From contig CANBYN010000006.1 of NCBI GenBank assembly GCA_947373615.1, positions 1 through 23,363 of the forward strand: DNA of 23,363 bases, written 5' to 3'. Below the pieces are notes generated by a model. That model worked only from the letters and a program-made list of their open reading frames with translations. It was not told where the DNA came from and ran no database searches. The translations under genes and the position numbers were made by a program. This DNA comes from Burkholderiaceae bacterium (GTDB taxonomy: Bacteria > Pseudomonadota > Gammaproteobacteria > Burkholderiales > Burkholderiaceae). Positions 1 to 8,086 of the stretch are shown here, piece after piece (the stretch's first letter is position 1; each line of letters starts with the position of its first letter).

Positions 1-705
1 ATATAAAACAGTATCAACAATGTGCTCAAGGACTCTTGGACCTGCCAGATGCCCATCTTTAGTGACATGCCCTACCATTAAGACGCAGATACCGCTAGAT
101 TTAGCCGCCCTCGTTAATTGCGCAGCACACTCTCTTACTTGCGCAACAGAGCCGGGAGCGGAACTTAGGACCTCTGAATATAAAGTCTGAATTGAATCAA
201 CCACCAAGACTTGCGGTTTAATAGTATCCATAATGGAGATCAGTTTTTCAAGCTGAATTTCTGCTAAAACTTCTAACTGAGGGGCATCCAATGCAATGCG
301 TTTTGCCCGCAGTGCAATTTGCGCAGCAGATTCTTCACCGCTACTATAGAGAACATTCATACCGGCAGAGCTCATCTGCGCTAAGGCTTGCAGAAGTAAT
401 GTAGACTTCCCAATACCAGGATCACCGCCCAATAGAACTACACCACCAGGAACGAGCCCGCCACCTAAAACGCGATCAAACTCATCTACACCCGTACTAA
501 ATCTAGGCAGGTCTTCTGCACTAATTGAAGAAAGCTTTTGCCTTGGCAATGACTGAGCCAAACCTTGAAAACGAGTATTAGAAGTAATTTCAGGAAGCCC
601 CTCTTCCAACGTATTCCAGGCCTGACAAGATGGGCACTGACCTTGCCACTTCGCCGAAGTGCCACCACAGGATTGGCAGATATACACCGTTTTGACTTTA
701 GCCAA
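1..705 (-). CDS. radA: DNA repair protein RadA, N-terminal 235 codons (partial)
   Basis: RadA is a RecA-like ATPase that promotes branch migration of recombination intermediates. Reading the minus strand from a TTG at 703-705 gives an open frame to the window edge. Residues 10-27 hold a C4 zinc finger (CQSC...CPSC). The Walker A motif GGDPGIGKST lies at about 93-102 and the Walker B motif VLVVDSIQT at about 166-174 with Asp170. The frame ends at a GHVTKDGHLAGPRVLEH segment typical of the family. The RadA-specific KNRFG motif and the Lon-like C-terminal domain would lie beyond the left edge. The start is TTG because no ATG precedes the zinc finger and an AGGAAAC sequence lies just upstream. 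The gene follows the small kup-linked ORF by 36 bp on the same strand, so co-transcription is likely. Identification is very secure. Confidence 0.95.
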   Translation of the reverse strand, partial: MAKVKTVYICQSCGGTSAKWQGQCPSCQAWNTLEEGLPEITSNTRFQGLAQSLPRQKLSSISAEDLPRFSTGVDEFDRVLGGGLVPGGVVLLGGDPGIGKSTLLLQALAQMSSAGMNVLYSSGEESAAQIALRAKRIALDAPQLEVLAEIQLEKLISIMDTIKPQVLVVDSIQTLYSEVLSSAPGSVAQVRECAAQLTRAAKSSGICVLMVGHVTKDGHLAGPRVLEHIVDTVLY

Positions 706-741
706 GAGTTTCCTAATAAATTAAATTTAAATTGAGAAAAA

Positions 742-1251
742 TTAGTCGAGCTGTGTGCCCGATTTATTTTCCTGAGCACGCTTAGGTGCATCTTTACGAC
801 GTTGCTCTAAATCTGCCGCTCTTGCAGCAGCCGCTCTTTGCTTTTCTTCAAACTGACGCTGATTATCGGCACGTTCAACAGCCTTTTCAGGCGCAGCGCG
901 ATCAGCTTCGCGTCTCTTATCCTCTTGATCTTTTATGCTTTTACGCAAGTTACGTTGCACTTCATGTAAGGCAACCTCCTGCGTCTGAATAGGATCAATT
1001 TCAGCACGATAATCTGCCCTAGCACTTCGCAAGCAATAATTTACCCAATACTTTTGATAACACTCTGAAGAGGCCTTGCCCCAGCGGTACTTTGCCCAAT
1101 CACGCTGTAGCTCAAGCTCTTGCTCAATCTTATTCAATTGATCAAGCTCAGCCTCTTCAGCGGGCGTAGCTAAAGCATTACCGCCTACAGAGGTGCACAA
1201 TAAAAATATTGCAGTAAATATTTTTGATTGAAGAGAAAAACTTTTCCTCAA
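742..1251 (-). CDS. Small secreted coiled-coil protein, function unknown
   Basis: This 169-residue protein begins with a positively charged N-terminus and a hydrophobic stretch ending near ALATP, a good Sec signal peptide (cleavage around residue 28). The mature part is very rich in Glu, Lys, Arg, Gln and Ala and should form a long alpha-helical coiled coil. It contains a short Cys-bearing patch (SSECYQKYWVNYCLRS, roughly residues 62-77) that could form a disulfide in the periplasm. The start is a TTG overlapping the kup stop codon (TTGA), so it is probably translated by coupling to kup; an AAGG lies 7-8 nt upstream inside kup. No domain family is recognised with confidence. Its position suggests a periplasmic accessory protein expressed with kup, but that is inference only. 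Confidence 0.75.
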   Translation of the reverse strand: MRKSFSLQSKIFTAIFLLCTSVGGNALATPAEEAELDQLNKIEQELELQRDWAKYRWGKASSECYQKYWVNYCLRSARADYRAEIDPIQTQEVALHEVQRNLRKSIKDQEDKRREADRAAPEKAVERADNQRQFEEKQRAAAARAADLEQRRKDAPKRAQENKSGTQLD

Positions 1252-3191
1252 ATTTCTACCTTTGCGCCTAACTCAACCAAGCGGTTAGCGGGAATTTTAA
1301 AGAAGTCCGACTGGCGGCCGGCATTTTGATACATCCAGCAAAATAACTTTTCACGCCATATGGCCATTCCTGGTATCTCTGTTGACACAATGGTGTCACG
1401 CGATAAAAAGAACGAGGTATTCATCATGTCAAATTTGAGATCGGATGATTTTTCAATTAATTCAATAATCTGTCCCATATCAGGCGTCTCATTAAATCCA
1501 TAAACAGCACGCACCACATAAATACCATTACCAAGATCTCGTAAAGTAATGCGCTCACTATCTTTTACGTATGGCACATCCCAAATACTCACCTTCAAAA
1601 AGAAAACTCTCTCGTGCAGCACGTGGTTGTGCTTCAAGTTATGCAAAAAGGAAACCGGCACATAGTCAACGTGAGCCGTTAAAAAGACGGCAGTACCTTC
1701 TACGCGGTGCGGTGGATGCGTCATTAACGCTTCAATAAAGCTCTTTAATGCAATACCATTGTTCATGGCGTTATGGCGCAATATCTTACGACCCTGATAC
1801 CACGTCATCAGTAATAAGAAGCATACTGAACCAAGCAGTAATGGGAACCAACCGCCTTCCATGATTTTCAAAAGATTAGCGGCTAAGAAGGCAAGGTCTA
1901 CTGTCAAGAAAGCGCCGATGACCAAAGTCACCAATATCGTATTCCAACGCCAGACCACTCTCATCACAATCGCTGCCAAAAATGTCGTCACAATCATCGT
2001 AGTAGTGACAGCAATTCCGTATGCCGCAGCTAAGTTTGCTGATTCCTTAAATGCCAAGACAACTGCAACAACTAAAATCAGGAGTGCCCAATTTACCAAA
2101 GGCATATAGATTTGACCAATCTCCCTGTCAGATGTGTGTCTCACCTTCATGCGAGGCACAAAACCCAGCAAAATTGCTTGGCTAGTCATCGAAAATGCGC
2201 CCGAAATCACAGCTTGGGAAGCAATCACCGTCGCTAATGTCGCCAAAATCACCAATGGAATTACAAAGCCCTCTGGCACCATTAAAAAGAATGGATTGGT
2301 AATATTCTCAGGGTGATCTAAAAACATTGCGCCCTGCCCAAAATAATTGAGCAGCAAGGCGGGCATGACTATGAAAAACCAACCCATTCGAATTGGTTTG
2401 AGACCAAAATGCCCCATATCAGCGTATAAAGCCTCAGCCCCTGTCAACACCAGAAACACGGCTCCGAGAACAATAAATCCTTGTAAAGAATGCTGAATCA
2501 AAAAACGAATAGCAAACATTGGGTTAACTGCAATAAAAATAGCTGGGTTATGAATTACTTGATTGACACCCATCAGTCCAATCACAATGAACCACAAAAT
2601 CATAATGGGGCCAAAAAGTTTACCTACAACATCGGTGCCAGTCTTTTGAATAAGAAAGAGGATGACTAAAATTAAAATCGTAATAGGCATGACAAAACGG
2701 GTTAGGTCACTAGATATCACCTCAAGACCTTCTACTGCAGACAAAACAGAAATTGCAGGAGTGATAATGGCGTCACCGTAGAACATGCAGGCGCCAAACA
2801 CTCCGGCCATAATAATTAAGAGAGAGCGCTTTGAATTTGCTGGTGCCGTTCTTAATGCTAAAGCCATGAGTGCCAAAATTCCACCCTCACCATGATTGTT
2901 TGCGCGCATCACAAACAAAACATATTTCAAAGAGACAACAATGGCAAATGCCCAGAACACCATCGAGATAACTCCATAGACTGCATCCGTAGAAAATGGG
3001 ATGCCGTGCTCGGGGCTAAAGCATTCTTTAAGGGCATAAAGCGGGCTGGTACCGATATCCCCAAACACTACGCCAATAGCGGCGAACATTAATGAGACTG
3101 AGGCCCCTTTTTTATGAGAGTGATCCTCACGAGAGATCTCCACCGGCCTTAACAAGGATGATTCAGAAAACTCAGGATTACTTACTGACAT
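1248..3191 (-). CDS. kup: Low-affinity potassium uptake protein Kup
   Basis: Kup/HAK/KT family transporters import K+ with protons across the inner membrane. The 647-residue protein has the signature GVVFGDIGTSPLYAL at about residues 40-54, then about twelve hydrophobic segments up to around residue 450, then a soluble C-terminal domain ending in LVELGAKVEI. Length is typical of the family (about 620-650). The ATG at 3189-3191 is preceded by AGGGG at normal distance, which supports this start. Upstream on the minus strand are a TATATA element (3235-3240) and an inverted repeat at 3252-3269 that could be control sites. The 3' end overlaps the start of the next ORF. Frame and motifs are intact. 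Confidence 0.96.
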   Translation of the reverse strand: MSVSNPEFSESSLLRPVEISREDHSHKKGASVSLMFAAIGVVFGDIGTSPLYALKECFSPEHGIPFSTDAVYGVISMVFWAFAIVVSLKYVLFVMRANNHGEGGILALMALALRTAPANSKRSLLIIMAGVFGACMFYGDAIITPAISVLSAVEGLEVISSDLTRFVMPITILILVILFLIQKTGTDVVGKLFGPIMILWFIVIGLMGVNQVIHNPAIFIAVNPMFAIRFLIQHSLQGFIVLGAVFLVLTGAEALYADMGHFGLKPIRMGWFFIVMPALLLNYFGQGAMFLDHPENITNPFFLMVPEGFVIPLVILATLATVIASQAVISGAFSMTSQAILLGFVPRMKVRHTSDREIGQIYMPLVNWALLILVVAVVLAFKESANLAAAYGIAVTTTMIVTTFLAAIVMRVVWRWNTILVTLVIGAFLTVDLAFLAANLLKIMEGGWFPLLLGSVCFLLLMTWYQGRKILRHNAMNNGIALKSFIEALMTHPPHRVEGTAVFLTAHVDYVPVSFLHNLKHNHVLHERVFFLKVSIWDVPYVKDSERITLRDLGNGIYVVRAVYGFNETPDMGQIIELIEKSSDLKFDMMNTSFFLSRDTIVSTEIPGMAIWREKLFCWMYQNAGRQSDFFKIPANRLVELGAKVEI

Positions 3192-3251
3192 TAATGACCC
3201 CTAATGTAATATTTCGTGGCAATATGTTACTCCTTATATAGACTCATTAAA

Positions 3252-3269
3252 TTGAGAATTTCATCTCAA
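3252..3269. promoter_or_regulatory. Inverted repeat upstream of kup, possible operator
   Basis: TTGAGA and TCTCAA form a perfect 6-bp inverted repeat with a 6-nt centre, 60-80 bp upstream of the kup ATG. A TATATA element (3235-3240) that could serve as the kup -10 lies between it and the gene. A perfect 6+6 repeat can occur by chance, so the regulatory reading is tentative. Confidence 0.25.
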
Positions 3270-3304
3270 AAACCGCATATTTATGTGTCTTTTGCATGGG
3301 TGCC

Positions 3305-3334
3305 TCGACAAGGGCCACTAAAGAATGGTAGAAT
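3305..3334 (+). promoter_or_regulatory. Sigma-70 type promoter of the tRNA-fMet gene
   Basis: TCGACA (3305-3310, 5/6 match to the -35 consensus) is followed after 18 bp by TAGAAT (3329-3334, 5/6 match to the -10). The tRNA begins 12 nt after the -10 box, leaving a leader of about 5-6 nt, as expected for a stand-alone tRNA gene. Confidence 0.65.
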
Positions 3335-3346
3335 CTCAGCTTCAGA

Positions 3347-3423
<77 letters not shown>

Positions 3424-3436
3424 GTTATAGAACTAG

Positions 3437-3468
3437 ACCCCTTATTTTATAAGGGGTTTTTGTTTTTC
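3437..3468 (+). terminator. Rho-independent terminator of tRNA-fMet
   Basis: A 9-bp perfect stem (ACCCCTTAT / ATAAGGGGT) with a TTT loop is followed by a T-rich run (TTTTTGTTTTT). It begins 13 nt after the tRNA CCA end. From here to 3677 I see no further gene. Confidence 0.85.
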
Positions 3469-3677
3469 TAGGGCCATCAAAAGGTCTAGGGTATCCACGT
3501 AATTAGTTTGATACTTATTAAAAGTCATTTAGCATGTAATGCCAAGGATTAAAACCTTGATTACCGCATACCAATTCCACATCACAATATCCAAATTGTC
3601 TCGAAACCACTCTCGAATAGTTTTCACTTTTAGTTTGATATGCTTTAACCAATTCAACGAATCTCAAATAGACTCAT

Positions 3678-4043
3678 ATGATCTTAGGATTAAGAACTGC
3701 CATCTATCCTGTCAGCGATTTAACCAAAGCCAAAAATTGGTATTCACGAGTATTGGAAATGGAGCCCTACTTTGATCAACCCTTCTATGTCGGATTTCAA
3801 GTGGGTGGATTTGAACTTGGACTTTTGCCGCAAGGTCAATCATCAACTACTGGACCTCAACCACTATGGGGCGTGGCAGATATTGAAAGTGCTTTTCAAA
3901 GATTATTAGATCTGGGCGCAGAATCGCTCGAACCAGTTACCGATGTTGGAGAAGGCATCAAAGTAGCCTCCGTCAAAGATCCTCTAGAGAATTGATTTGG
4001 AATTATTCAAAATCCCAACTTCAATCCAAAAATAATTAAGTAA
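3678..4043 (+). pseudogene. VOC (glyoxalase/bleomycin-resistance-like) gene with premature TGA
   Basis: The open frame 3678-3992 encodes 105 residues of a vicinal-oxygen-chelate fold protein. It opens with TAIYPVSDLTKAKNWYSRVLEMEPYF and has a FQVGGFELGLLP strand and a WGVADIESAFQRLLDLGA helix. It stops with TGA at 3993-3995 right inside the family's C-terminal motif, usually DPxGNxFGIIxNPxF. Reading past the TGA in the same frame gives FGIIQNPNFNPKIIK and then TAA at 4041-4043, so the missing 15 residues are still encoded. The Gly of the motif is also changed (DPLEN instead of DPxGN). No frameshift is involved. I see no good ribosome binding site upstream of the ATG. The product lacks its last beta strand and is probably inactive. 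Members bind a divalent metal and act on varied small molecules; the original substrate cannot be told. A sequencing error at one base is the main alternative. Confidence 0.7.
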
Positions 4044-4127
4044 TTTTGATCAAAAATGTCATTGTTTAGTTTTCCAATATCTCTTGGGATCAAACTAACA
4101 GCCCATTATTTCTCATGAAGAAAACAA

Positions 4128-4460
4128 CTATTTATCGCAACGGAAGCGAAAGATAAATGCAGCATTGGGAGTGGTAGCTTGACTTAGGGCAATAAGCCCT
4201 TTATCTGGAATGTAAGTATTTTGGCTTGATATCACTACGGCTTTGGATGATTGTGCTTCGCAATACTCTTGTGCTTTTAAAGAGGCGATCTCGTTAGCCT
4301 TATCTATTTCGCCTTTGAACGGATTAACCAGAGCGGTAATTACATAAGAGCCATTTGCGGAGGGCATTACTCTGCTAGTTTTAAGTGACTCACAACCAAA
4401 GAGCAGTAAAACAAGAAATATCGGAATCGATTTCGGAGTTGATAATATTTTATATTTCAT
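4128..4460 (-). CDS. Small putative lipoprotein, function unknown
   Basis: The 110-residue product starts with a basic N-terminus, a hydrophobic core (IPIFLVLLLFGC) and a lipobox ending in Cys at about residue 23, so it should be a lipid-anchored envelope protein. The mature part of about 88 residues contains SYVITALVNPFKGEIDKANE, a Cys at EYCEAQ and a second Cys close to the end (FRFRCDK), a pair that could form a disulfide. I recognise no named family. It lies 91 bp downstream of the glycine-zipper lipoprotein on the same strand. The ribosome binding site is weak (GGT about 15 nt away), and no terminator is evident. Confidence 0.6.
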   Translation of the reverse strand: MKYKILSTPKSIPIFLVLLLFGCESLKTSRVMPSANGSYVITALVNPFKGEIDKANEIASLKAQEYCEAQSSKAVVISSQNTYIPDKGLIALSQATTPNAAFIFRFRCDK

Positions 4461-4551
4461 GCAAAGTTTATTTACCGCAAAGCTTCAGTTTTAGGCCTGC
4501 CTCCAAATCATCTCTATATTTTTAGCCCATCGAGAAGGATGCGAAGAATTT

Positions 4552-4923
4552 CTAACTGAGAACTTTGTAACCCCTGCCACTCAAGCACTTCTTTACAACC
4601 GCCTCCTGAGCCTGATTCCCAGAAAATGCGCCGCCCGCTCCTCCGATAACTGCGCCAGCGCCAGCAGCCTGCGCTATACCTGATCCGTTACCCCCGGTTA
4701 CTAATCCTAAAAGTCCGCCTACTACAGCTCCAGCCCCAGCACCTTTAGCTGCTGTTGAACCCATACCTGATTGTTGTTGCGCATATGCCTGGCATTCCTT
4801 AAGGTCATTCTCATAAGCTGCCTCATTTACGCCCTTCATATCCACAATTGGCCTAACGTCAGCTCCAGCACATCCCGCCATTGCCATTGCAACCAATACG
4901 CTCAGTAAAAGTAACTTTTTCAT
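4552..4923 (-). CDS. Glycine-zipper lipoprotein
   Basis: This 123-residue protein has a lipoprotein signal peptide ending at the lipobox MAGC (Cys18). Next comes a segment with YENDLKECQAYAQQ, seen in many proteobacterial envelope lipoproteins. Two Gly/Ala-rich GxxxG-type blocks follow (about residues 60-82 and 86-104), typical of glycine-zipper domains that insert in or pack on membranes. It ends with a short Cys-containing tail (KKCLSGRGYKVLS). The ATG at 4921-4923 has AGAGGCG at good spacing, and a strong promoter lies 50-80 bp upstream. Members of this broad group are linked to envelope integrity, but the precise role here is unknown. Confidence 0.8.
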   Translation of the reverse strand: MKKLLLLSVLVAMAMAGCAGADVRPIVDMKGVNEAAYENDLKECQAYAQQQSGMGSTAAKGAGAGAVVGGLLGLVTGGNGSGIAQAAGAGAVIGGAGGAFSGNQAQEAVVKKCLSGRGYKVLS

Positions 4924-4972
4924 AACAACGCCTCTTTACCCCTAATTATCGACACCACTTTGCCATAAGCGT

Positions 4973-5001
4973 TTTATATCATGTCTCCAATATTGTGTCG
5001 A
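4973..5001 (-). promoter_or_regulatory. Strong sigma-70 type promoter of the glycine-zipper lipoprotein
   Basis: On the minus strand, TCGACA (4996-5001, 5/6 of -35) is followed by exactly 17 bp and TATAAA (4973-4978, 5/6 of -10). The -10 box is preceded by TGA, an extended -10. Predicted transcription starts near 4966, giving a leader of about 40 nt. Confidence 0.6.
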
Positions 5002-5055
5002 CGGAAAATACGCGCTTTTTAAAGATCTAAAACCGACATGGAGAAGACTCACTTA

Positions 5056-6429
5056 TCAACCTGTTTCAGAAACAGCTTTGATTATTCCTTTTCTAACAGC
5101 ACCTAGCAATTCTTGATAATCTTTTGTGTTTTGTTTGGCGTATTCCACCGAAAATCGACTAACAGCTTCATCAAATACATCTGTTTTACCAAGGTAACCA
5201 GAAATCATTGCTGCATTGCCCGACTTCGCATGTGATCGCGCCAAGGCTCGCCCACAATATTTAGCATAGTTTTTTAGTCTTGTTGGAGTTACCTCTTCAA
5301 ATGAAAACGACACCTTCATATCCCTTAATTGACGGACATAAAAGTCTCTGCCTTGAGGACCTCTAGTCCAACCCAAAAATATATCGGATGAGGATTGGGT
5401 TAAACGCTGACCAACAACCACACGTTCGCCATGCTTCACATATTGACTCTTGCCAGCATAAGGTTCGAGCACGGATGGGCGAGCTTCTTTCACCTGCAAT
5501 AAAAGCGGCTCATCATCAGGAGACATAAATAAGGCAACAAAACAACGCGTACCAACACTTCCAATGCCAACTACTTTCACTACAACGTCCTGTAGCTGAT
5601 ACCGATCAATCAAGACCCTGCGATCATGAGACAAGGATCTCTTGTAATCCTTTATCGCCTCTTTTGCCTGTGCATCGAAATTCTTTTTGGTTTGATGAAA
5701 GATGAGAGGGGGCTGATCAATTAATCTTTTTTTTCCATCAACCTCAGTAGTTATTTTAGGAAATAAATATTCGGCCACCCTACTCTCAGCACGTTTAATC
5801 AACTCTTCGCGAAATAACTTCGCCTTCTTGCTAGGTGCATTTTGAGCAAATTTAACCAAATCCAGTTGCTGATACCAAAGCGCTAATGGACTCATCTTTG
5901 AATATTTTCGAAGATTTTCCCGATAAGACTGAACACAGGTTTTGGCGATAAGTCGCGCAGTCTCGTTATCAAATCTAATATCTTGAGCAGCCACTACAAA
6001 GCTTGTCGCTAATCGCTTCACATCCCACTCCCAAGGAGCAGGCAATGTTTCATCAAAATCATTAATGTCAAAGACTAATTTTCGCTCTGGGGTTGCAAAA
6101 GCGCCAAAATTTAACAAATGGCAATCCCCACAAGCCTGAACATATATTCCGCTATTGACTGTTCTAGAAAGATCATCTGCCATCAATGCGGCTGAGCCCC
6201 TAAGAAATGTGAAAGGACTAATCAACATGCGCCCATACCGAATCGGAATGAGCTCAGTAAGCCGATCTCCATTGGATTTTTCTAAAATCGTATTCGAACT
6301 AAAGCCTTTGGGTCGTCGCTTAATAAATGCATGCGCCTCTAATGGGTGGGTTTTACGCAAACCCTTCCCAAACTCAATACTTGATGCTCGATTCAAAAGA
6401 GAATTATCTAATTCATCATATTTATTCAT
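5056..6429 (-). CDS. DUF2252 family protein (COG4320), possible kinase-fold protein
   Basis: The 457-residue protein shows the characteristic DUF2252 series: RYGRM (64-68), SPFTFLRG (71-78), CGDCHLLNFG (100-109), FDINDFDE (120-127) and WEWDVKRL (133-140). Later come GIGSVGTRC (288-296), VKEA (313-316), GQR (340-342), FLGW (351-354) and YVRQLRDMK (364-372). The GDxHxxNxG and DxNDFDE motifs resemble the catalytic loop and metal-binding Asp of aminoglycoside-phosphotransferase-like kinases, so a kinase-like fold is plausible, but no substrate is established. There is no signal peptide, so it is cytosolic. Length is typical (about 430-470) and the frame is intact. It stands alone, with 122 bp to tatD upstream and 132 bp to the lipoprotein downstream. 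The ribosome binding site is poor. The family identification is secure; the function is not. Confidence 0.9.
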   Translation of the reverse strand: MNKYDELDNSLLNRASSIEFGKGLRKTHPLEAHAFIKRRPKGFSSNTILEKSNGDRLTELIPIRYGRMLISPFTFLRGSAALMADDLSRTVNSGIYVQACGDCHLLNFGAFATPERKLVFDINDFDETLPAPWEWDVKRLATSFVVAAQDIRFDNETARLIAKTCVQSYRENLRKYSKMSPLALWYQQLDLVKFAQNAPSKKAKLFREELIKRAESRVAEYLFPKITTEVDGKKRLIDQPPLIFHQTKKNFDAQAKEAIKDYKRSLSHDRRVLIDRYQLQDVVVKVVGIGSVGTRCFVALFMSPDDEPLLLQVKEARPSVLEPYAGKSQYVKHGERVVVGQRLTQSSSDIFLGWTRGPQGRDFYVRQLRDMKVSFSFEEVTPTRLKNYAKYCGRALARSHAKSGNAAMISGYLGKTDVFDEAVSRFSVEYAKQNTKDYQELLGAVRKGIIKAVSETG

Positions 6430-6483
6430 TGTTTAATTGTGGCACTTAAATACACATATGTCATGCTCATAAAAGGATCATGA

Positions 6484-6501
6484 ATGACCAACTTAGGTCA
6501 T
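6484..6501. repeat. Inverted repeat upstream of the DUF2252 gene
   Basis: ATGACC and GGTCAT form a perfect 6-bp inverted repeat around a 6-nt centre, about 55-70 bp upstream of the DUF2252 start. It could be a repressor or activator site or a weak hairpin. No T-run follows, so it is not a terminator for tatD. Support is limited to the symmetry. Confidence 0.25.
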
Positions 6502-6551
6502 CTGTCCGCTTACAAAATTCGACCTCTACAAATAAATGAATGCGCCAATGA

Positions 6552-7403
6552 TTAGGTAGCTTGGTTTAGCCCGGGAATATCAGTGCAAAGTGCAGACCAT
6601 CGAGGCAATACTTGCATGGCATTGCCCCACACGGACGATGCAAAGTCCGCCTCATCTGCTCCACGTACCAAGGCTAACTCCTTGCCAATACGAGGAAGAA
6701 AGGCTGGTTCATTGAAAGTAATTCCTTCTGCTTTGAGCCATGCAGGTGGGATGTCAGGAGAATCGGTTTCAATAACCATACTCTCAAGCGGTAATTCTTT
6801 TACGAGTCGACGAATTTGCAATGCGCGCTCATAAGTCGCCGCGCCCCCAAATCCCAGTTTGAAACCCAACTCAATAAATTGCTCAGCCTGTTGAAAGCTG
6901 CCATTAAAAGCATGTGCAATACCGCCGGGAATGGTCCGTTTACGCAAGCACTTTAGAATTGCATCTTGCGAACGACGGACGTGCAAAATTACTGGCAATT
7001 GGTACTTCTGTGCCAAAGCCAATTGTTCATTAAAAAAATATTCTTGTTTTTGAGAGTTCAAATTTTCAACAAAATAATCTAGCCCTATTTCACCGATCCC
7101 AACAAAACGAGGATCAGAAAGTGATTGAGAAATTTGTTGATCCAATATCGCAATGTCTCTCTCCTGAGAATCACTGCTATATAGAGGATGAATACCTAGG
7201 GTATAAACCAAGCCCGGAATATTTTGACCGTACTGATGAGATAAATCACGCACTTTTTGAAAGTCTGCAGCCCTAACAGCGGGTAGCAAAATAGCTTTAA
7301 CATTTTTTTCTACAGCAGCATCAATTACCGATGGCAATCTACCTGCAAACTCCGAGGCGTCTAAATGGCAATGGGTGTCGATCCACACGGGATACTTGCT
7401 CAT
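6552..7403 (-). CDS. tatD: TatD family metal-dependent hydrolase (DNase)
   Basis: This 283-residue TIM-barrel hydrolase has all the TatD metal ligands: DTHCHLD (His11, His13), GEIGLDY (Glu105 in 104-110), LHVRR (His141), GIAHAF (His164) and ETDSP (Asp214). Family members are Mg2+-dependent 3'-exonucleases or related phosphoesterases in the cytosol. The ATG overlaps the lolD stop codon (ATGA), so it is the third gene of a lolC-lolD-tatD operon and probably translationally coupled. Length is slightly above the usual 255-265 residues. Several paralogues (TatD, YcfH, YjjV) share these motifs; position behind lolD points to a YcfH-like member, so the symbol is approximate. Confidence 0.88.
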   Translation of the reverse strand: MSKYPVWIDTHCHLDASEFAGRLPSVIDAAVEKNVKAILLPAVRAADFQKVRDLSHQYGQNIPGLVYTLGIHPLYSSDSQERDIAILDQQISQSLSDPRFVGIGEIGLDYFVENLNSQKQEYFFNEQLALAQKYQLPVILHVRRSQDAILKCLRKRTIPGGIAHAFNGSFQQAEQFIELGFKLGFGGAATYERALQIRRLVKELPLESMVIETDSPDIPPAWLKAEGITFNEPAFLPRIGKELALVRGADEADFASSVWGNAMQVLPRWSALCTDIPGLNQAT

Positions 7404-8086
7404 ACTGAGAAAATCTTTAATACTCCGCGCTCTAAATGCAAAATCCGATCACAACGTTTAGCGCGTACAGGATCATGTGTCACGATCACAAAAGCAGTAC
7501 CCTGATCGCGAGCAATGTCTAACATTAAATCAAATACTCCATCTGCAGTTTCGGTATCTAGATTTCCTGTGGGCTCATCGGCCAATACACATGCTGGATT
7601 TCCAACCAATGCTCTAGCTACCGCTACGCGCTGTCGCTCCCCACCCGAAAGCTCGCCAGGGGTATGCAATTCACGAGCGGCCAAACCAACGGCTTTTAGC
7701 ATGGCACTTGCACGATCCATGGACTCATCCGCAGTAAGACCGCGAATGCGTAAGGGTAAAGCTACGTTTTCGACAGCACTAAATTCATCGAGCAGGTGAT
7801 GAAATTGATAGATAAAACCTAGGCTCTGATTGCGCAGTTGATCGAGCTTTTTAACCGAAAGCTCATTTAAATTGGAACCCGCTAACACAACGGAGCCTGC
7901 GCTCGGAGTATCTAAACCACCCAAGAGATGAAGCAAGGTGCTCTTACCAGACCCAGAAGACCCCACGATAGCGACCTTTTCCGACGGGATAACATCCAAA
8001 TCAATAGCCTTAAGCACCTCTACAGCAGTAGGGCCTTGACCGTATGTCTTGGCTAAGTCTCTAGCCATTAAGACTAGATTATTCAT
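7400..8086 (-). CDS. lolD: Lipoprotein-releasing system ATP-binding protein LolD
   Basis: LolD powers LolCDE, the inner-membrane ABC transporter that extracts outer-membrane lipoproteins and hands them to LolA. With the start at ATG 8084-8086 the product has 228 residues. Motifs are Walker A GSSGSGKST (42-50), the Q-loop FIYQFHHLL (Gln94), the ABC signature LSGGERQ (146-152), Walker B VLADEP (167-172) and the switch His204. I prefer this start to the upstream in-frame ATG (8122) because it fits the family N-terminus, has GGAGG about 10 nt ahead, and overlaps lolC by only 8 nt instead of 44. The 3' end overlaps the tatD start. The lipoproteins encoded at 4128-4923 would be clients of this machine. 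Confidence 0.95.
   Translation of the reverse strand: MNNLVLMARDLAKTYGQGPTAVEVLKAIDLDVIPSEKVAIVGSSGSGKSTLLHLLGGLDTPSAGSVVLAGSNLNELSVKKLDQLRNQSLGFIYQFHHLLDEFSAVENVALPLRIRGLTADESMDRASAMLKAVGLAARELHTPGELSGGERQRVAVARALVGNPACVLADEPTGNLDTETADGVFDLMLDIARDQGTAFVIVTHDPVRAKRCDRILHLERGVLKIFSV

Noticed and set aside
486..791. 101-codon minus-strand ORF
   Set aside because: It lies in another frame of radA and crosses the gap into the neighbouring gene; radA motifs explain this stretch.
3539..3775. 78-codon plus-strand ORF upstream of the VOC gene
   Set aside because: It overlaps the VOC frame, has no family-like residues and no ribosome binding site.
4600..4760. Repetitive GC-rich stretch, possible repeat array
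   Set aside because: It is the Gly/Ala-rich glycine-zipper coding region; the repetition is at protein level.
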